This document shows, piece by piece, positions 35,198 through 44,730 of a DNA stretch of 58,296 nucleotides. Made by a program: the position numbers and the translations under genes. The first letter of the stretch is position 1, and the number at the start of each line of letters is the position of its first letter. Below the pieces are notes generated by a model that saw only the letters and a list, made by a program, of their open reading frames with translations, was not told the DNA's origin and made no database searches. Source of the stretch: Bacillus sp. UNC41MFS5 (GTDB taxonomy: Bacteria > Bacillota > Bacilli > Bacillales_B > DSM-18226); contig NZ_JMLP01000005.1 of assembly GCF_000686805.1 (NCBI RefSeq), forward strand, positions 1 through 58,296. The letters are read 5' to 3'.

Positions 35198-36892
35198 ATG
35201 AATTTTAAACAAGAGTTGGCATCAATCTTACATGACTTGCTGGGCCAAGAGATGTCACTGAAAGACTTGGAATTGATGATCGAAAAACCAAAGAACCAGG
35301 AGCACGGGGATTTAGCTTTTCCTTGCTTTACGTTAGCGAAGCTAAAAAGAAAGTCCCCCAATCTGATTGCCGAAGAATTATCTAAAAAAATACAATCGCC
35401 CATTTTTGAAAAAGTCACTGTGGTGGGGGCGTATCTTAATTTCTTTTTAAATAAAAAGACAGCTTCTGAAAAAGTAATTGGAGATATCTTTGCACTAAAG
35501 GGGAAGTACGGTGAACATGCATTTGGGAACGATGGTGCTGTCACGATTGACATGTCCTCTCCTAATATTGCTAAACCCTTCTCAATGGGGCACTTGCGTT
35601 CAACGGTAATCGGCAATTCACTCGCTTTAATTGTAGAGAAATGCGGTTATAAACCCATTAAAATTAATCATCTTGGTGACTGGGGAACTCAGTTCGGGAA
35701 GTTAATCACGGCCTATCAATTATGGGGAGATGCCGACAAGGTTAAAGCAAATCCGATTAAGGAATTATTGGCCCTCTATATTAAATTTCATGAAGAAGCG
35801 GAGAACAATCCTTCCCTTGAAGACCAAGGACGCGGTTGGTTTAAGAAGCTGGAAGATGGAGATGAACAAGCTTTAGCGCTTTGGAAATGGTTCCGCGATG
35901 AGTCATTAAAGGAGTTTTCAAGAATATATGAGTTAATGAACGTGCAATTTGACTCGTATGCAGGTGAAGCATTTTATAATGACAAAATGGATCGCGTTGT
36001 TCAAATCCTGGAAAAACAACACCTACTGGTTGAGTCCGAACAGGCACAGGTGGTGGAACTAACAGAAGAACAACTGCCGCCATGCCTGATTAAAAAGTCG
36101 GACGGGGCAACCTTGTATGCAACCCGTGATTTAGCCGCGGCTCTTTATCGACAGGAGGAGTATCAATTTGTCCAATCCTTATATGTCGTAGGCCATGAAC
36201 AAAGCCTTCATTTTAAACAGTTAATCGCAGTGTTAGCCAAGATGGGTTATGATTGGTCGAAACAAATGCACCATATTCCCTTTGGCATGATGCTAAAAGA
36301 AGGAAAGAAAATGTCGACGAGAAAAGGGAAGGTTGTTTTATTAGAAGAAGTTTTAAATGAATCGATTGCAATGGCTCGCCATAATATTGAAGAGAAAAAT
36401 CCTAACCTCTCAAATAAAGATGAAGTAGCCAAACAAGTGGGCGTTGGGGCGGTTATTTTCCACGACTTAAAAAACAATCGAATGAACGATATTGAATTTT
36501 CATTAGAAGAAATGCTTCGTTTTGAAGGAGAAACGGGACCTTATGTCCAATATACCTATGCGCGGGCTTGTTCCATTTTACGAAAAGCCACGGGGAAGCC
36601 CCAGTATGAGGCTGAAACCTACACCAACTCATGGGAGAGGGAATGGAAGGTAACCAGCCTCCTAATGGAATTCGCGCCTGCGGTTCAAAGAGCCTGTGTC
36701 AACTTTGATCCGTCCCAAGTGGCAAAATATATTATTGACCTGGCGCAAGCGTTCAATAAATATTATGCAGAAGTAAAAATCCTAGAAGAAAGCGCAGAAC
36801 AGCAGGGACGGTTAGCACTGGTTTATGCGGTAACGGAAGTTTTAAAAGAGGGGTTACGATTATTAGGATTGGATGCCCCAGAGGAAATGTAG
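35198..36892 (+). CDS. argS: Arginine--tRNA ligase (Lactobacillales/mitochondrial-like type)
   Basis: Charges tRNA-Arg. The 564-residue protein has an N-terminal Add-1 domain (about 1-85), a class I Rossmann domain with the HIGH-equivalent in SSPNIAKPFSMGHLRST (120-136), the KMSKS-equivalent KKMSTRKG (about 370) and an anticodon-binding DALR domain at the C terminus. By memory it differs strongly from B. subtilis ArgS, which has SANPTGDLHLGHARG, and is closer to the SSPNIAKP type found in lactic acid bacteria and mitochondria. It may be a second, T-box-induced ArgRS beside a housekeeping one outside the window. Ribosome-binding site ATAGGAGG. Confidence 0.9.
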   Translation: MNFKQELASILHDLLGQEMSLKDLELMIEKPKNQEHGDLAFPCFTLAKLKRKSPNLIAEELSKKIQSPIFEKVTVVGAYLNFFLNKKTASEKVIGDIFALKGKYGEHAFGNDGAVTIDMSSPNIAKPFSMGHLRSTVIGNSLALIVEKCGYKPIKINHLGDWGTQFGKLITAYQLWGDADKVKANPIKELLALYIKFHEEAENNPSLEDQGRGWFKKLEDGDEQALALWKWFRDESLKEFSRIYELMNVQFDSYAGEAFYNDKMDRVVQILEKQHLLVESEQAQVVELTEEQLPPCLIKKSDGATLYATRDLAAALYRQEEYQFVQSLYVVGHEQSLHFKQLIAVLAKMGYDWSKQMHHIPFGMMLKEGKKMSTRKGKVVLLEEVLNESIAMARHNIEEKNPNLSNKDEVAKQVGVGAVIFHDLKNNRMNDIEFSLEEMLRFEGETGPYVQYTYARACSILRKATGKPQYEAETYTNSWEREWKVTSLLMEFAPAVQRACVNFDPSQVAKYIIDLAQAFNKYYAEVKILEESAEQQGRLALVYAVTEVLKEGLRLLGLDAPEEM

Positions 36893-36958
36893 GATCCCTT
36901 AAAACGGCAATAATTAATTTGAACTTCAGCTAAGCAAATGAAATGGAGGCAAAGAAAG

Positions 36959-37423
36959 ATGAGTGAATTATTATTTAAGCATTTTGAACTTACAAGAGGA
37001 AGATTTGTTAACTTTGTGGGGGATTTAGAAGAAGGGATTGCCAGTGTTCAGCCAGATGGGTTTAATAATACGATCCAATGGCATGTGGGTCATGTCCTCA
37101 CAGTTGCCGAGCAATTCATGTTCGGATTTCCGAAAAAATCAACCCAGCTGCCAGCCAACTATATGCAGTTATTTGCTTCTGGATCGAGTCCAGCTGCATG
37201 GGAAGGGAATGTTCCTTCCGTGCAGGAATTAATCATTCAGTTACAAGACCAATTAGCACGAATGAAAGAAATTCCAGTGGAGAGCTTTAACCAAAGGCTA
37301 AAAACCCCATTCCTTGGTCAAGAAACCTTTGGTGAATTAGCCAATTTTGCGCTTTTCCATGAGGGTATTCATTTAGGACAAATGCAGGCAATGAAGCGAA
37401 TCATTAAAGCGAACGTAAATTAG
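36959..37423 (+). CDS. DinB-family protein
   Basis: 154-residue four-helix-bundle protein of the DinB/YfiT-like superfamily. Metal-binding histidines are visible as WHVGH (about 43-47) and HEGIHLGQ (about 134-141). Family members are often metal-dependent thiol transferases or of unknown role; a substrate cannot be named. Start at ATG 36959, 9-10 bases after ATGGAGG; an earlier ATG at 36938 would overlap the ribosome-binding site. Confidence 0.85.
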   Translation: MSELLFKHFELTRGRFVNFVGDLEEGIASVQPDGFNNTIQWHVGHVLTVAEQFMFGFPKKSTQLPANYMQLFASGSSPAAWEGNVPSVQELIIQLQDQLARMKEIPVESFNQRLKTPFLGQETFGELANFALFHEGIHLGQMQAMKRIIKANVN

Positions 37424-37443
37424 TTTGTAAAAATATTAGTGTG

Positions 37444-37482
37444 AAAGCATGGGATCCTAATAAGGGCTCCATGCTTTTTTTA
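37444..37482 (+). terminator. Terminator of the DinB-like gene
   Basis: AAAGCATGG / CCATGCTTT stem with T run. Confidence 0.85.
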
Positions 37483-37656
37483 CCTCACCGGATAATTTTC
37501 TTCATTAATCGGACTAATTAGGAAAAGACTATGTAGTGATACGTTGATATTTTTGTGGGAATTTGGATTTTCGTCAAAAATAAAACACTTCATATAAAAA
37601 TGGTGTTGTGTTAAAATCAATCGGTAATTCTACTTCAAATGTGGTGGGTGAATCCA

Positions 37657-39483
37657 GTGCTCTCTTCTTTTAAGAGATTCTTAATCGGCCGGCCGTTAAA
37701 ATCAACGGAACTAGGCGAACAAAAATTAAATATCCTGAAGGCTTTAGCGATTCTATCTTCCGATGCCCTATCATCTGTGGCGTACGGGACTGAACAAATT
37801 CTGATTGTGTTAGCAACGGTAAGTGTCATTGCTTACTGGTACTCAGTTCCGATTGCAGTGGGAGTACTATTTCTGTTAGCAGCGCTAATCTTATCTTATC
37901 GGCAAATTATCTATTCCTACCCTCATGGCGGTGGGGCCTATATAGTCTCAAAAGAGAATATAGGTGAGAAAGCAGGATTAATTGCTGGAGGATCGCTTTT
38001 AGTTGATTACATATTGACGGTAGCGGTAAGTGTCACCGCGGGTACAGATGCGATTACATCAGCATTCCCAGCGTTACATGCGCATACTGTCGGCATTGCT
38101 TGTGTCCTTGTTACCTTTATCACGATTCTCAATCTGCGCGGAATAACGGAATCAGCGTCGATTTTAGCTTATCCCGTCTATTTATTTGTTGTAGCGCTAT
38201 TTATTTTAATTGGTGTTGGTCTTTTTAAAATTATGACAGGCGATGTGTCACCAACTGTTGAACATGCAGCGATCGGGACGCCTGTTCAAGGTATTACACT
38301 GTTCATACTGCTTCGTGCCTTTGCATCGGGATGCTCGGCGTTAACAGGGGTAGAAGCCATTTCAAATGCAATTCCAAGTTTTAAAGATCCGGCACCAAAG
38401 AACGCAGCGAAAACATTAATTTTAATGGGATCACTGCTTGCCTTGTTATTTACGGGTATTACTTTCCTAGCTTATTATTACGGAATTTCACCAAAGCATG
38501 ACGAAACGGTCGTCTCACAAATTGCCAAAGAGACTTTTGGCCGTAATTACCTTTATTTCTTTGTCCAAGGAACAACTGCACTTATTTTAGTTCTGGCGGC
38601 TAATACTGGTTACTCCGCGTTTCCGTTATTAGCTTATGCGCTTGCTAAGGATAAATATATGCCAAGGATGTTTACCATTAGGGGAGACAGACTGGGGTAT
38701 TCTAACGGGATTGTTTCCTTAGGAGTAGCCTCCATCTTGCTGATTATTTTTTCCAGAGGTCAAACAGAGCACTTAATCCCTCTTTATGCGGTTGGCGTAT
38801 TTATCCCGTTCACCTTGTCGCAATCAGGGATGATTATAAAGTGGTTACGAGAAAAACCGGCTGGATGGGTGGCAAAACTAGCTTCCAATCTAATCGGTGC
38901 ACTGATCACCTTAGCCGTATTAATCATTTTCTTTTTAACTAAATTTAGCCAAGTATGGTTTGTGGTCATCTTTTTACCAATCATCGTGTTTGCCTTCAAA
39001 CGGATTAATCATCATTATGAAGCCGTTGGCGAACAATTAAGAATCCATCCAGATGATCCTGCGCCGCCGATTGAGGGGAATGTTATTATTGTCCCCGTCG
39101 CTGGGATTACTAAGGTTGTTGAAAACTCAATCAATTATGCCAAATCGATAACGGATCAAATCTTTGCGGTTTATGTGTCGTTTGATCGTGAGGACGAAAA
39201 GCGTTTCGAAGAAAAATGGCAGCAATGGCAGCCGGATGTAAGGCTCGTTACTCTACAGTCACATTACCGAAGTGTACTGATTCCTTTATCGAAATTTATT
39301 GATACGGTAGAAAATAAGGCAAGTGAAAACCAGTATCGGGTAACCGTATTAATTCCGCAATTTATAACAAAGAAAAGCTGGCATAATATTTTGCACAACC
39401 AATCAAGTTTATTAATTCGTACCTATCTTATTTTTAAAAAGAGGGTTATTGTGTCAACACTGCCGTTTCATTTTAAAAAGTAA
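37657..39483 (+). CDS. kimA: KimA-type potassium importer
   Basis: High-affinity potassium transporter of the APC superfamily (KUP-like), 608 residues: 12 transmembrane helices to about residue 455 and a cytosolic C-terminal USP-like domain from about 460. It aligns over its whole length with B. subtilis KimA (YdaO) as remembered (SSDALSSVAYGTEQIL, YPHGGGAYIVSKEN, SALTGVEAISNAIP). Start chosen at GTG 37657, which matches the family N terminus; the ATG at 37639 has no ribosome-binding site. No ydaO-type c-di-AMP riboswitch is visible in the 174 bases between the preceding terminator and the start. Confidence 0.9.
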   Translation: MLSSFKRFLIGRPLKSTELGEQKLNILKALAILSSDALSSVAYGTEQILIVLATVSVIAYWYSVPIAVGVLFLLAALILSYRQIIYSYPHGGGAYIVSKENIGEKAGLIAGGSLLVDYILTVAVSVTAGTDAITSAFPALHAHTVGIACVLVTFITILNLRGITESASILAYPVYLFVVALFILIGVGLFKIMTGDVSPTVEHAAIGTPVQGITLFILLRAFASGCSALTGVEAISNAIPSFKDPAPKNAAKTLILMGSLLALLFTGITFLAYYYGISPKHDETVVSQIAKETFGRNYLYFFVQGTTALILVLAANTGYSAFPLLAYALAKDKYMPRMFTIRGDRLGYSNGIVSLGVASILLIIFSRGQTEHLIPLYAVGVFIPFTLSQSGMIIKWLREKPAGWVAKLASNLIGALITLAVLIIFFLTKFSQVWFVVIFLPIIVFAFKRINHHYEAVGEQLRIHPDDPAPPIEGNVIIVPVAGITKVVENSINYAKSITDQIFAVYVSFDREDEKRFEEKWQQWQPDVRLVTLQSHYRSVLIPLSKFIDTVENKASENQYRVTVLIPQFITKKSWHNILHNQSSLLIRTYLIFKKRVIVSTLPFHFKK

Positions 39484-39535
39484 AGGGTGGCGGTGAAAAA
39501 GCTCGATACATGGGCGCAAAGAAAATTTTCAGCAA

Positions 39536-39572
39536 AGCAAAACCACCGGGATTAGTCGGTGGTTTTCTTTGT
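39536..39572. terminator. Bidirectional terminator between kimA and the dedA-type gene
   Basis: AAAACCACC / GGTGGTTTT stem with T-rich flank on the plus side; on the minus side it overlaps the end of the DedA coding sequence. Confidence 0.8.
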
Positions 39573-40145
39573 CTTTTTGACTAAAAAATAAATGGCCCCT
39601 AGAACAACTGCTCCGATAATGGCTGGCATTACGTAGGGTTGTGCGTACTCTTTGATATGTGCCCAATTACTGCCTAAGACTTTACCTAAGTAGAGGAACA
39701 GAATCGTCCATGGAATAATGGCTGCAACAGTGTAAAGCGTAAATTTTGTTGCTGACATTTTGGCAATACCTGCTGGGATGGAAATCGCATGCCGGACAAC
39801 AGGAATGAAGCGTGCTGAAAAAATAACACCGGCCCCATATTTTTCAAACCATTGTTCAGCAATATCGATATGATGCTTTTTAATAAGCACATATTTTCCG
39901 TACTTTTCTAAAAAAGGTCTGCCGCCGTAATAGCCGGCCCAATATAAAAATAACTGTGCAAGTGTTCCCCCCACAGTCCCGGCAATGACGGATCCGATAA
40001 AATTAAGATGTCCCTGCGAAATCATATAACCGCCATAGCCTAAAACAATTTCACTGGGGATAATCTCGATCATTAATCCAAGGGCAATGCCGAAATAGCC
40101 TAATTGTGATAAAGACTCCAATATTGAATTAATAAATTCTGACAT
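39552..40145 (-). CDS. DedA-family membrane protein
   Basis: 197-residue VTT-domain protein with the conserved FSARFIPVVRHAISIPAG motif (about 109-126) and an N-terminal re-entrant EIIPSE segment. DedA proteins include lipid scramblases and flippases of undecaprenyl phosphate or phosphatidylethanolamine, so a role in envelope lipid recycling is possible. Ribosome-binding site AAGGTGAACT on the minus strand. Confidence 0.88.
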   Translation of the reverse strand: MSEFINSILESLSQLGYFGIALGLMIEIIPSEIVLGYGGYMISQGHLNFIGSVIAGTVGGTLAQLFLYWAGYYGGRPFLEKYGKYVLIKKHHIDIAEQWFEKYGAGVIFSARFIPVVRHAISIPAGIAKMSATKFTLYTVAAIIPWTILFLYLGKVLGSNWAHIKEYAQPYVMPAIIGAVVLGAIYFLVKKTKKTTD

Positions 40146-40246
40146 AGTTCACCTTCACTTAACTATATGTTTGTTTCTCCTTTCTTAGTGTAAACCAGAT
40201 TGTCTATTTAAGAAATAAATATGGTCCTTTTCTTTGGGACATTCCT

Positions 40247-40279
40247 AAAAAATCAAAAAACAATTCACTGATTTTTTTC
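40247..40279 (-). terminator. Terminator of mgtE
   Basis: AAAAATCA / TGATTTTT stem directly after the stop codon on the minus strand. Confidence 0.45.
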
Positions 40280-41638
40280 CTACATGAGATATTTTAAAAA
40301 CATGGTGGCAATCCCGAAGTAGGTAAGTAGTGAAAATATATCATTCAAGGTAGTAATTAGGGGCCCTGAGGCAACAGCAGGGTCAATCTTTAAACGAAAT
40401 AGAATAAGCGGAATAACCGTCCCTGCAAGTGTTCCGATGATTAGGGTGAAAAATAGGGAGCTGCCGACTACTGCACCTAAAATGAGACTTCCCTGCCAAA
40501 TATATGCAATCACCGCAATCAAAATAGAGCAAGTAATACCAATAGTAATCCCAACACCAAGCTCCCTTGCAATTAATCGTGCAATCACACCCTTATCAAT
40601 ATCGTACGAAATCAATCCTCTAACGACGACTGCCAGCGATTGAGTCCCAGTGTTTCCAGTCATGCCGGCAATCATCGGCATAAAAAAGGCCAGCGCGACC
40701 ACTTGCTGCAGTGTATCTTCAAAACTGCTGATAATTCTTCCTGAAACCACTCCAATAAATAAAAGTAAGATTAGCCATGGGAGCCTTCTTGCTGCTGCAA
40801 CTAAAGTTTTTGTTTCAAAGTCAATGGATTTCCCCGTTGCCGATAATTTTTCAATATCTTCATTGGCTTCCTTTATCACGATGTCAATGATGTCATCAAC
40901 GGTGACAATCCCGACGAGGATATTATTCTCATCGACGACGGGGATGGCTAAGAAATCATATCGCTCCACGATTTGCGCTACAACCTCTTGGTCTGTCACT
41001 ACTGTAACGGAAATGATCCGTTCATACATAATTGTACTTATTTTTTCATCTGGCTCTGCTAATAGTAAATCACGATAAGAAACCACCCCGACTAGCTTCC
41101 GGTCTTCATCAATAACATATAGATAGTTAATAGATTCGGCAAATTCTGCGAACACCTTAAACTTATCTACGGCTTCTCTAACCGTAAAATAGCTGCGAAT
41201 CCAAACAAAGCGATTCGTCATGATTCTTCCGGCTGTTTCCGGCGGATATTTCATAATATCTTGGACGGCAATAGATTCCTCTGCCTTCATTCCAGAAAGA
41301 AGGGAATCCTTTTTCTCTGGCGATACTTCATGCAGCAATAACGCCAGATCATCATTATCCATTAAATTAAGAACTATACTAGACTTTTCAATTCCTAAAA
41401 TATTTAATAAGCCAAGCTGGTCTTCCTTATCAAGCTCTTCCATTAAGTCAGCGAGAACGTCAAATTTTAAAAATAGGAGAAATCGCCCTTTATGCTTTTC
41501 AGGTAAATCCTCATAAATCTTGGCGACATCATAGGGCTGGAGTTCATCAAGTATATTTTCAAATTCTGTTTTCCGATTTTCCTTTAATGTTTTTATGATG
41601 TAAAGACTTAATTCATCTTGAGTCATATCCTTAATCAT
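40280..41638 (-). CDS. mgtE: Magnesium transporter MgtE
   Basis: Magnesium channel of 452 residues: N-terminal superhelical MgtE domain (about 15-125), two CBS domains (about 130-250) that sense magnesium, a plug helix and five transmembrane helices (about 285-450). The pore motif GNTGTQSLAVVVRG is present. Unlike B. subtilis mgtE, no M-box magnesium riboswitch could be seen in the 228 bases upstream. Confidence 0.95.
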   Translation of the reverse strand: MIKDMTQDELSLYIIKTLKENRKTEFENILDELQPYDVAKIYEDLPEKHKGRFLLFLKFDVLADLMEELDKEDQLGLLNILGIEKSSIVLNLMDNDDLALLLHEVSPEKKDSLLSGMKAEESIAVQDIMKYPPETAGRIMTNRFVWIRSYFTVREAVDKFKVFAEFAESINYLYVIDEDRKLVGVVSYRDLLLAEPDEKISTIMYERIISVTVVTDQEVVAQIVERYDFLAIPVVDENNILVGIVTVDDIIDIVIKEANEDIEKLSATGKSIDFETKTLVAAARRLPWLILLLFIGVVSGRIISSFEDTLQQVVALAFFMPMIAGMTGNTGTQSLAVVVRGLISYDIDKGVIARLIARELGVGITIGITCSILIAVIAYIWQGSLILGAVVGSSLFFTLIIGTLAGTVIPLILFRLKIDPAVASGPLITTLNDIFSLLTYFGIATMFLKYLM

Positions 41639-41866
41639 GGATGAAACCAGCTCCTTATCTTACTAATGCATAAAATCTAATTTGCTAAAGAAATATAGAT
41701 GAAAAAGGAAAGTTAACAAATAATAATCCAATAATCATAAATCTAGTATGTGTCAATCAAACTTATTATTTGTAAAAGAATTGAAATAAGCTATTTGGAC
41801 TATTATTTGATAAAATAAGGAAGTATTGACTAAATCATTTCATGTGTTGAACGGAGGAGTTTTGCT

Positions 41867-42643
41867 TTGAAAAAGCATCATCAAGACATACAGGATCTCA
41901 TCTATGTCCATTTAAACCAAACAGACCAGTATGTAATGTCTTCCGGTATCGAATTTGCTGAATTCGCTGCTGCTTTTTCAGGTTCATTAAATCCCTTGCT
42001 ATTACTTGCGCACCGCTTTGATGATGCTGATTTTAATATGCATACCCAACTTGAATATTGTCCTGATGAAAGAATTAACAAATTGGCAGGGGAAGATGTC
42101 TATAGTTACGGAAATTTCTGTTGGATTGACTTTATTGAGGAAGATGTGTTGAATGAACTGACAGGTCAGGAAATCGCTGAACTATTATACTTAGGTCACC
42201 TAAAGCACCATCTGAAATTGCCCTTTTATAATAAACTAGGTAACCGTTTTGTTTATTTGGCCCAAGATGATGGCTGGTTTAACAAAACCTATTACCGAAG
42301 CTTCAAGGATTTCTTCCATGTTTTAAGTGAAGTGGTGGCAGGAAAACTAGGGGATCTTAAAATCGAAAAGTCCATTCTTGGCTTTCGAAAGAAAAAGACC
42401 TATCCTCAAGTAAATAAAGAAATCCTTCTGTCCTTAACACCGTTCATTAAGGAAGGGATCTGTATTTCGTTACGAGATGCCGACCATCAACGGACTCGTA
42501 TTGAAATTCCCATCTGGGTGATTGGCGATTTCGCCAATATGGATGATATGGTGGAGGAATATGAGCAAGTTTCATCGAAACCATGTCATGCAAAAATCAT
42601 TTTTGATAAAAAAACAAAAGAATGGAAGTTAAACGTTGTCTAA
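41867..42643 (+). CDS. Conserved hypothetical cytosolic protein
   Basis: Not recognised with certainty. A soluble protein of 258 residues without signal peptide or membrane segment, mixed alpha/beta by composition, with a motif-like stretch LLYLGHLKHHLKLPFYNKLGNRFVY split by no gaps in my reading of about residues 106-131. TTG start 8 bases after CGGAGGAG. I have seen similar Bacillus proteins mislabelled as oxalate:formate antiporter; nothing in the sequence supports a transporter. Confidence 0.75.
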   Translation: MKKHHQDIQDLIYVHLNQTDQYVMSSGIEFAEFAAAFSGSLNPLLLLAHRFDDADFNMHTQLEYCPDERINKLAGEDVYSYGNFCWIDFIEEDVLNELTGQEIAELLYLGHLKHHLKLPFYNKLGNRFVYLAQDDGWFNKTYYRSFKDFFHVLSEVVAGKLGDLKIEKSILGFRKKKTYPQVNKEILLSLTPFIKEGICISLRDADHQRTRIEIPIWVIGDFANMDDMVEEYEQVSSKPCHAKIIFDKKTKEWKLNVV

Positions 42644-42661
42644 ATCTTTAGGCTTTAAAAA

Positions 42662-42692
42662 TAAGTCCCACTCTATTTGGGTGGGACTGTTT
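42662..42692. terminator. Bidirectional terminator
   Basis: AGTCCCAC / GTGGGACT stem between two convergent genes. Confidence 0.8.
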
Positions 42693-42693
42693 G

Positions 42694-43356
42694 TTATGAG
42701 AACCACAAGCTGAATAATCCTTCGTTCACGCCTAAGTTATACATATAATAAATTCCGAATAATATGCTGACAATGCCTGCGAGGTTATTCAAATATCTAT
42801 TCACTTGCTTCCCGGAAGTTAACACAAATGGGATTCCGATAACCGTTGAAAAGGTAAGCATTCCAACAATCGTGCCACAACCAAAGATAAGGATGTATAA
42901 TGCACCTTGCCATGCAGTCGAAACGGTACTCATTGTTAATAAAACCATTGCTGCACTGCCTGCAAGACCATGAATGAGACCGATGAAAAAGGATTTAAGA
43001 TGGGTACGGCCTTTTATTTCTTTGTCTGGGGTATGATGGGGATGAGGATGACGATGTTTCATAAAAGATAAAAGACTATTTAGGCCGAGACTGACGAGCA
43101 TGACCCCTACGATAAATTCAAGGCTCAATGCGACCGTATCTGTGATAGTATTTTTGGCGACAATCAATATCATTCCGAAAAGGAAGAGTGTGGCAGTGTG
43201 CCCAATTCCCCAATAGACACCAGCAAAGATGGAGCGCTTTATATTTTTTGTTTCACTCACGATAGTGGATACTGCAATAACATGGTCAGGCTCGATCGCA
43301 TGCTTAATTCCTAGCAAAAAGCCTAATAATAAAATCGATAAAAGTGTTCCCGTCAT
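42694..43356 (-). CDS. NiCoT/UreH-like nickel or cobalt transporter family protein
   Basis: Six- to seven-helix membrane protein of 220 residues. The HX4DH metal motif of the HoxN/HupN/NixA and UreH families is seen as LGIKHAIEPDH near residue 12, and a histidine-rich cytosolic loop (HRHPHPHH) follows the third helix. A role in nickel or cobalt movement is likely by family; no urease or hydrogenase genes are near. Start at ATG 43356 behind GGAGGCGAGTTA; a longer frame upstream lacks a ribosome-binding site. Confidence 0.85.
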   Translation of the reverse strand: MTGTLLSILLLGFLLGIKHAIEPDHVIAVSTIVSETKNIKRSIFAGVYWGIGHTATLFLFGMILIVAKNTITDTVALSLEFIVGVMLVSLGLNSLLSFMKHRHPHPHHTPDKEIKGRTHLKSFFIGLIHGLAGSAAMVLLTMSTVSTAWQGALYILIFGCGTIVGMLTFSTVIGIPFVLTSGKQVNRYLNNLAGIVSILFGIYYMYNLGVNEGLFSLWFS

Positions 43357-43573
43357 TAACTCGCCTCCAAAAAAAGTTTCAACACAATTATACAGGATAA
43401 ATAAAATAAGTATAGAAAATTGCCAAATTAGCCGGCACGAGTTTTTAAGCAAGCTGTAGCAATCATAAAATATTCTGGTAGGAAAAAACTTAAAAAACTT
43501 AGAGGACTACATTTCCTTTCTTTTTAAAATAAGTGTTAAAATATAACCGTGAATGAGAAAATGGAGGTTTCGT

Positions 43574-44647
43574 ATGAAAACAAAATTAGGATTATTATAT
43601 GGAGGAAAATCAGCTGAACATCAAGTTTCCCTGCAAACGGCCTTAGCTGTCATTCGGGCGTTAGATCTTGAGAAATTTGATATTCATCCTATTTACATAA
43701 ATACCCAAGGAAACTGGATTAAAGGACCGCAATTAAGTGAGCCGGTAGAAAACGTAAAGGCGCTAGAATTTTCAGAGGGGAATCAGTTATCTCCTTTATC
43801 ATTGGCACCAACACTTTTCCAAGCTGAAAAGCAGGAAACACTGGATGTGATATTCCCGTTGTTACATGGACCGAATGGGGAAGACGGAACGGTCCAAGGC
43901 CTATTGGAACTGCTAAATCTTCCATACGTTGGCAATGGAGTTCTTGCTTCGGCTGCGGGTATGGATAAAGTCATGATGAAAAATGTATTTGCACAAGCAG
44001 GGCTCGCCCAAGTGAACTATGTAGCCTTTATTAAAAGCGAGTGGGAGAAAGCTAAAGCCGAGGCTTATAGCAAGGTTGAAACAGAACTTGGCTACCCTTG
44101 CTTTGTGAAGCCAGCGAACCTTGGCTCAAGTGTCGGCATCAGCAAATGTACCAATCGTGACGAATTAGAAGCAGCCTTTGCTGAGGCCTTTCAATTTGAC
44201 CGCAAAGTCATCATTGAAGAAGGCGTTGTTGCCCGTGAAATCGAAGTGGCGGTGCTTGGAAATGATGAACCTGAATGTTCAGTAGCCGGTGAAATTGTTC
44301 CGAAGAAGGATTTCTATGATTATAAAGCAAAATATGAAAGCGGGGATACAGCACTAATCATTCCAGCTGACATTACTGACGAGGAATACGCGCAGCTAAA
44401 AGAAATGGCGATTAAAGCCTTTAAATCTTTAGATTGTTCTGGTTTAGTTCGTGCGGATTTCTTTTTGACTAAAGATGGGAAAGCATTGATTAATGAAGTG
44501 AACACAATGCCTGGCTTCACGCCGTTTAGTATGTTCCCGCTCTTATGGAAGCACACGGGGGTAGAATACCCGCAATTGATTGAGCGGCTTGTTAATCTTG
44601 CAAAAGAAAGACATGCTGAAAAGCAACAGATTAAGTTTACTTTCTAA
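43574..44647 (+). CDS. ddl: D-alanine--D-alanine ligase
   Basis: ATP-grasp ligase that joins two D-Ala for the cell-wall pentapeptide. The 357-residue chain starts [15 protein letters not shown] and has the lid and metal-binding regions [10 protein letters not shown] (about 182), RADFFLT (about 293) and [11 protein letters not shown] (about 307). The Tyr/Ser active-site pattern fits a D-Ala-D-Ala rather than D-Ala-D-Lac enzyme (EYDYKAKY-like block reads [11 protein letters not shown]). Start at ATG 43574 behind ATGGAGG. Precedes murF, the next enzyme user of its product. Confidence 0.95.
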   Translation: MKTKLGLLYGGKSAEHQVSLQTALAVIRALDLEKFDIHPIYINTQGNWIKGPQLSEPVENVKALEFSEGNQLSPLSLAPTLFQAEKQETLDVIFPLLHGPNGEDGTVQGLLELLNLPYVGNGVLASAAGMDKVMMKNVFAQAGLAQVNYVAFIKSEWEKAKAEAYSKVETELGYPCFVKPANLGSSVGISKCTNRDELEAAFAEAFQFDRKVIIEEGVVAREIEVAVLGNDEPECSVAGEIVPKKDFYDYKAKYESGDTALIIPADITDEEYAQLKEMAIKAFKSLDCSGLVRADFFLTKDGKALINEVNTMPGFTPFSMFPLLWKHTGVEYPQLIERLVNLAKERHAEKQQIKFTF

Positions 44648-44652
44648 AATTA

Positions 44653-44682
44653 GAGACACGGCTAAAATTGCCGTGTCCATTT
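44653..44682 (+). terminator. Hairpin between ddl and murF
   Basis: GACACGGC / GCCGTGTC stem followed by a short T-containing stretch; possibly partial, as ddl-murF is usually an operon. Confidence 0.6.
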
Positions 44683-44730
44683 GCATTTTGACATGCGGAA
44701 GCGCCTAGAAGAATCAGAAGGAGGATATCC

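Noticed and set aside
41639..41866. Possible M-box magnesium riboswitch upstream of mgtE
   Set aside because: The conserved M-box blocks are not found on the minus strand in this gap.
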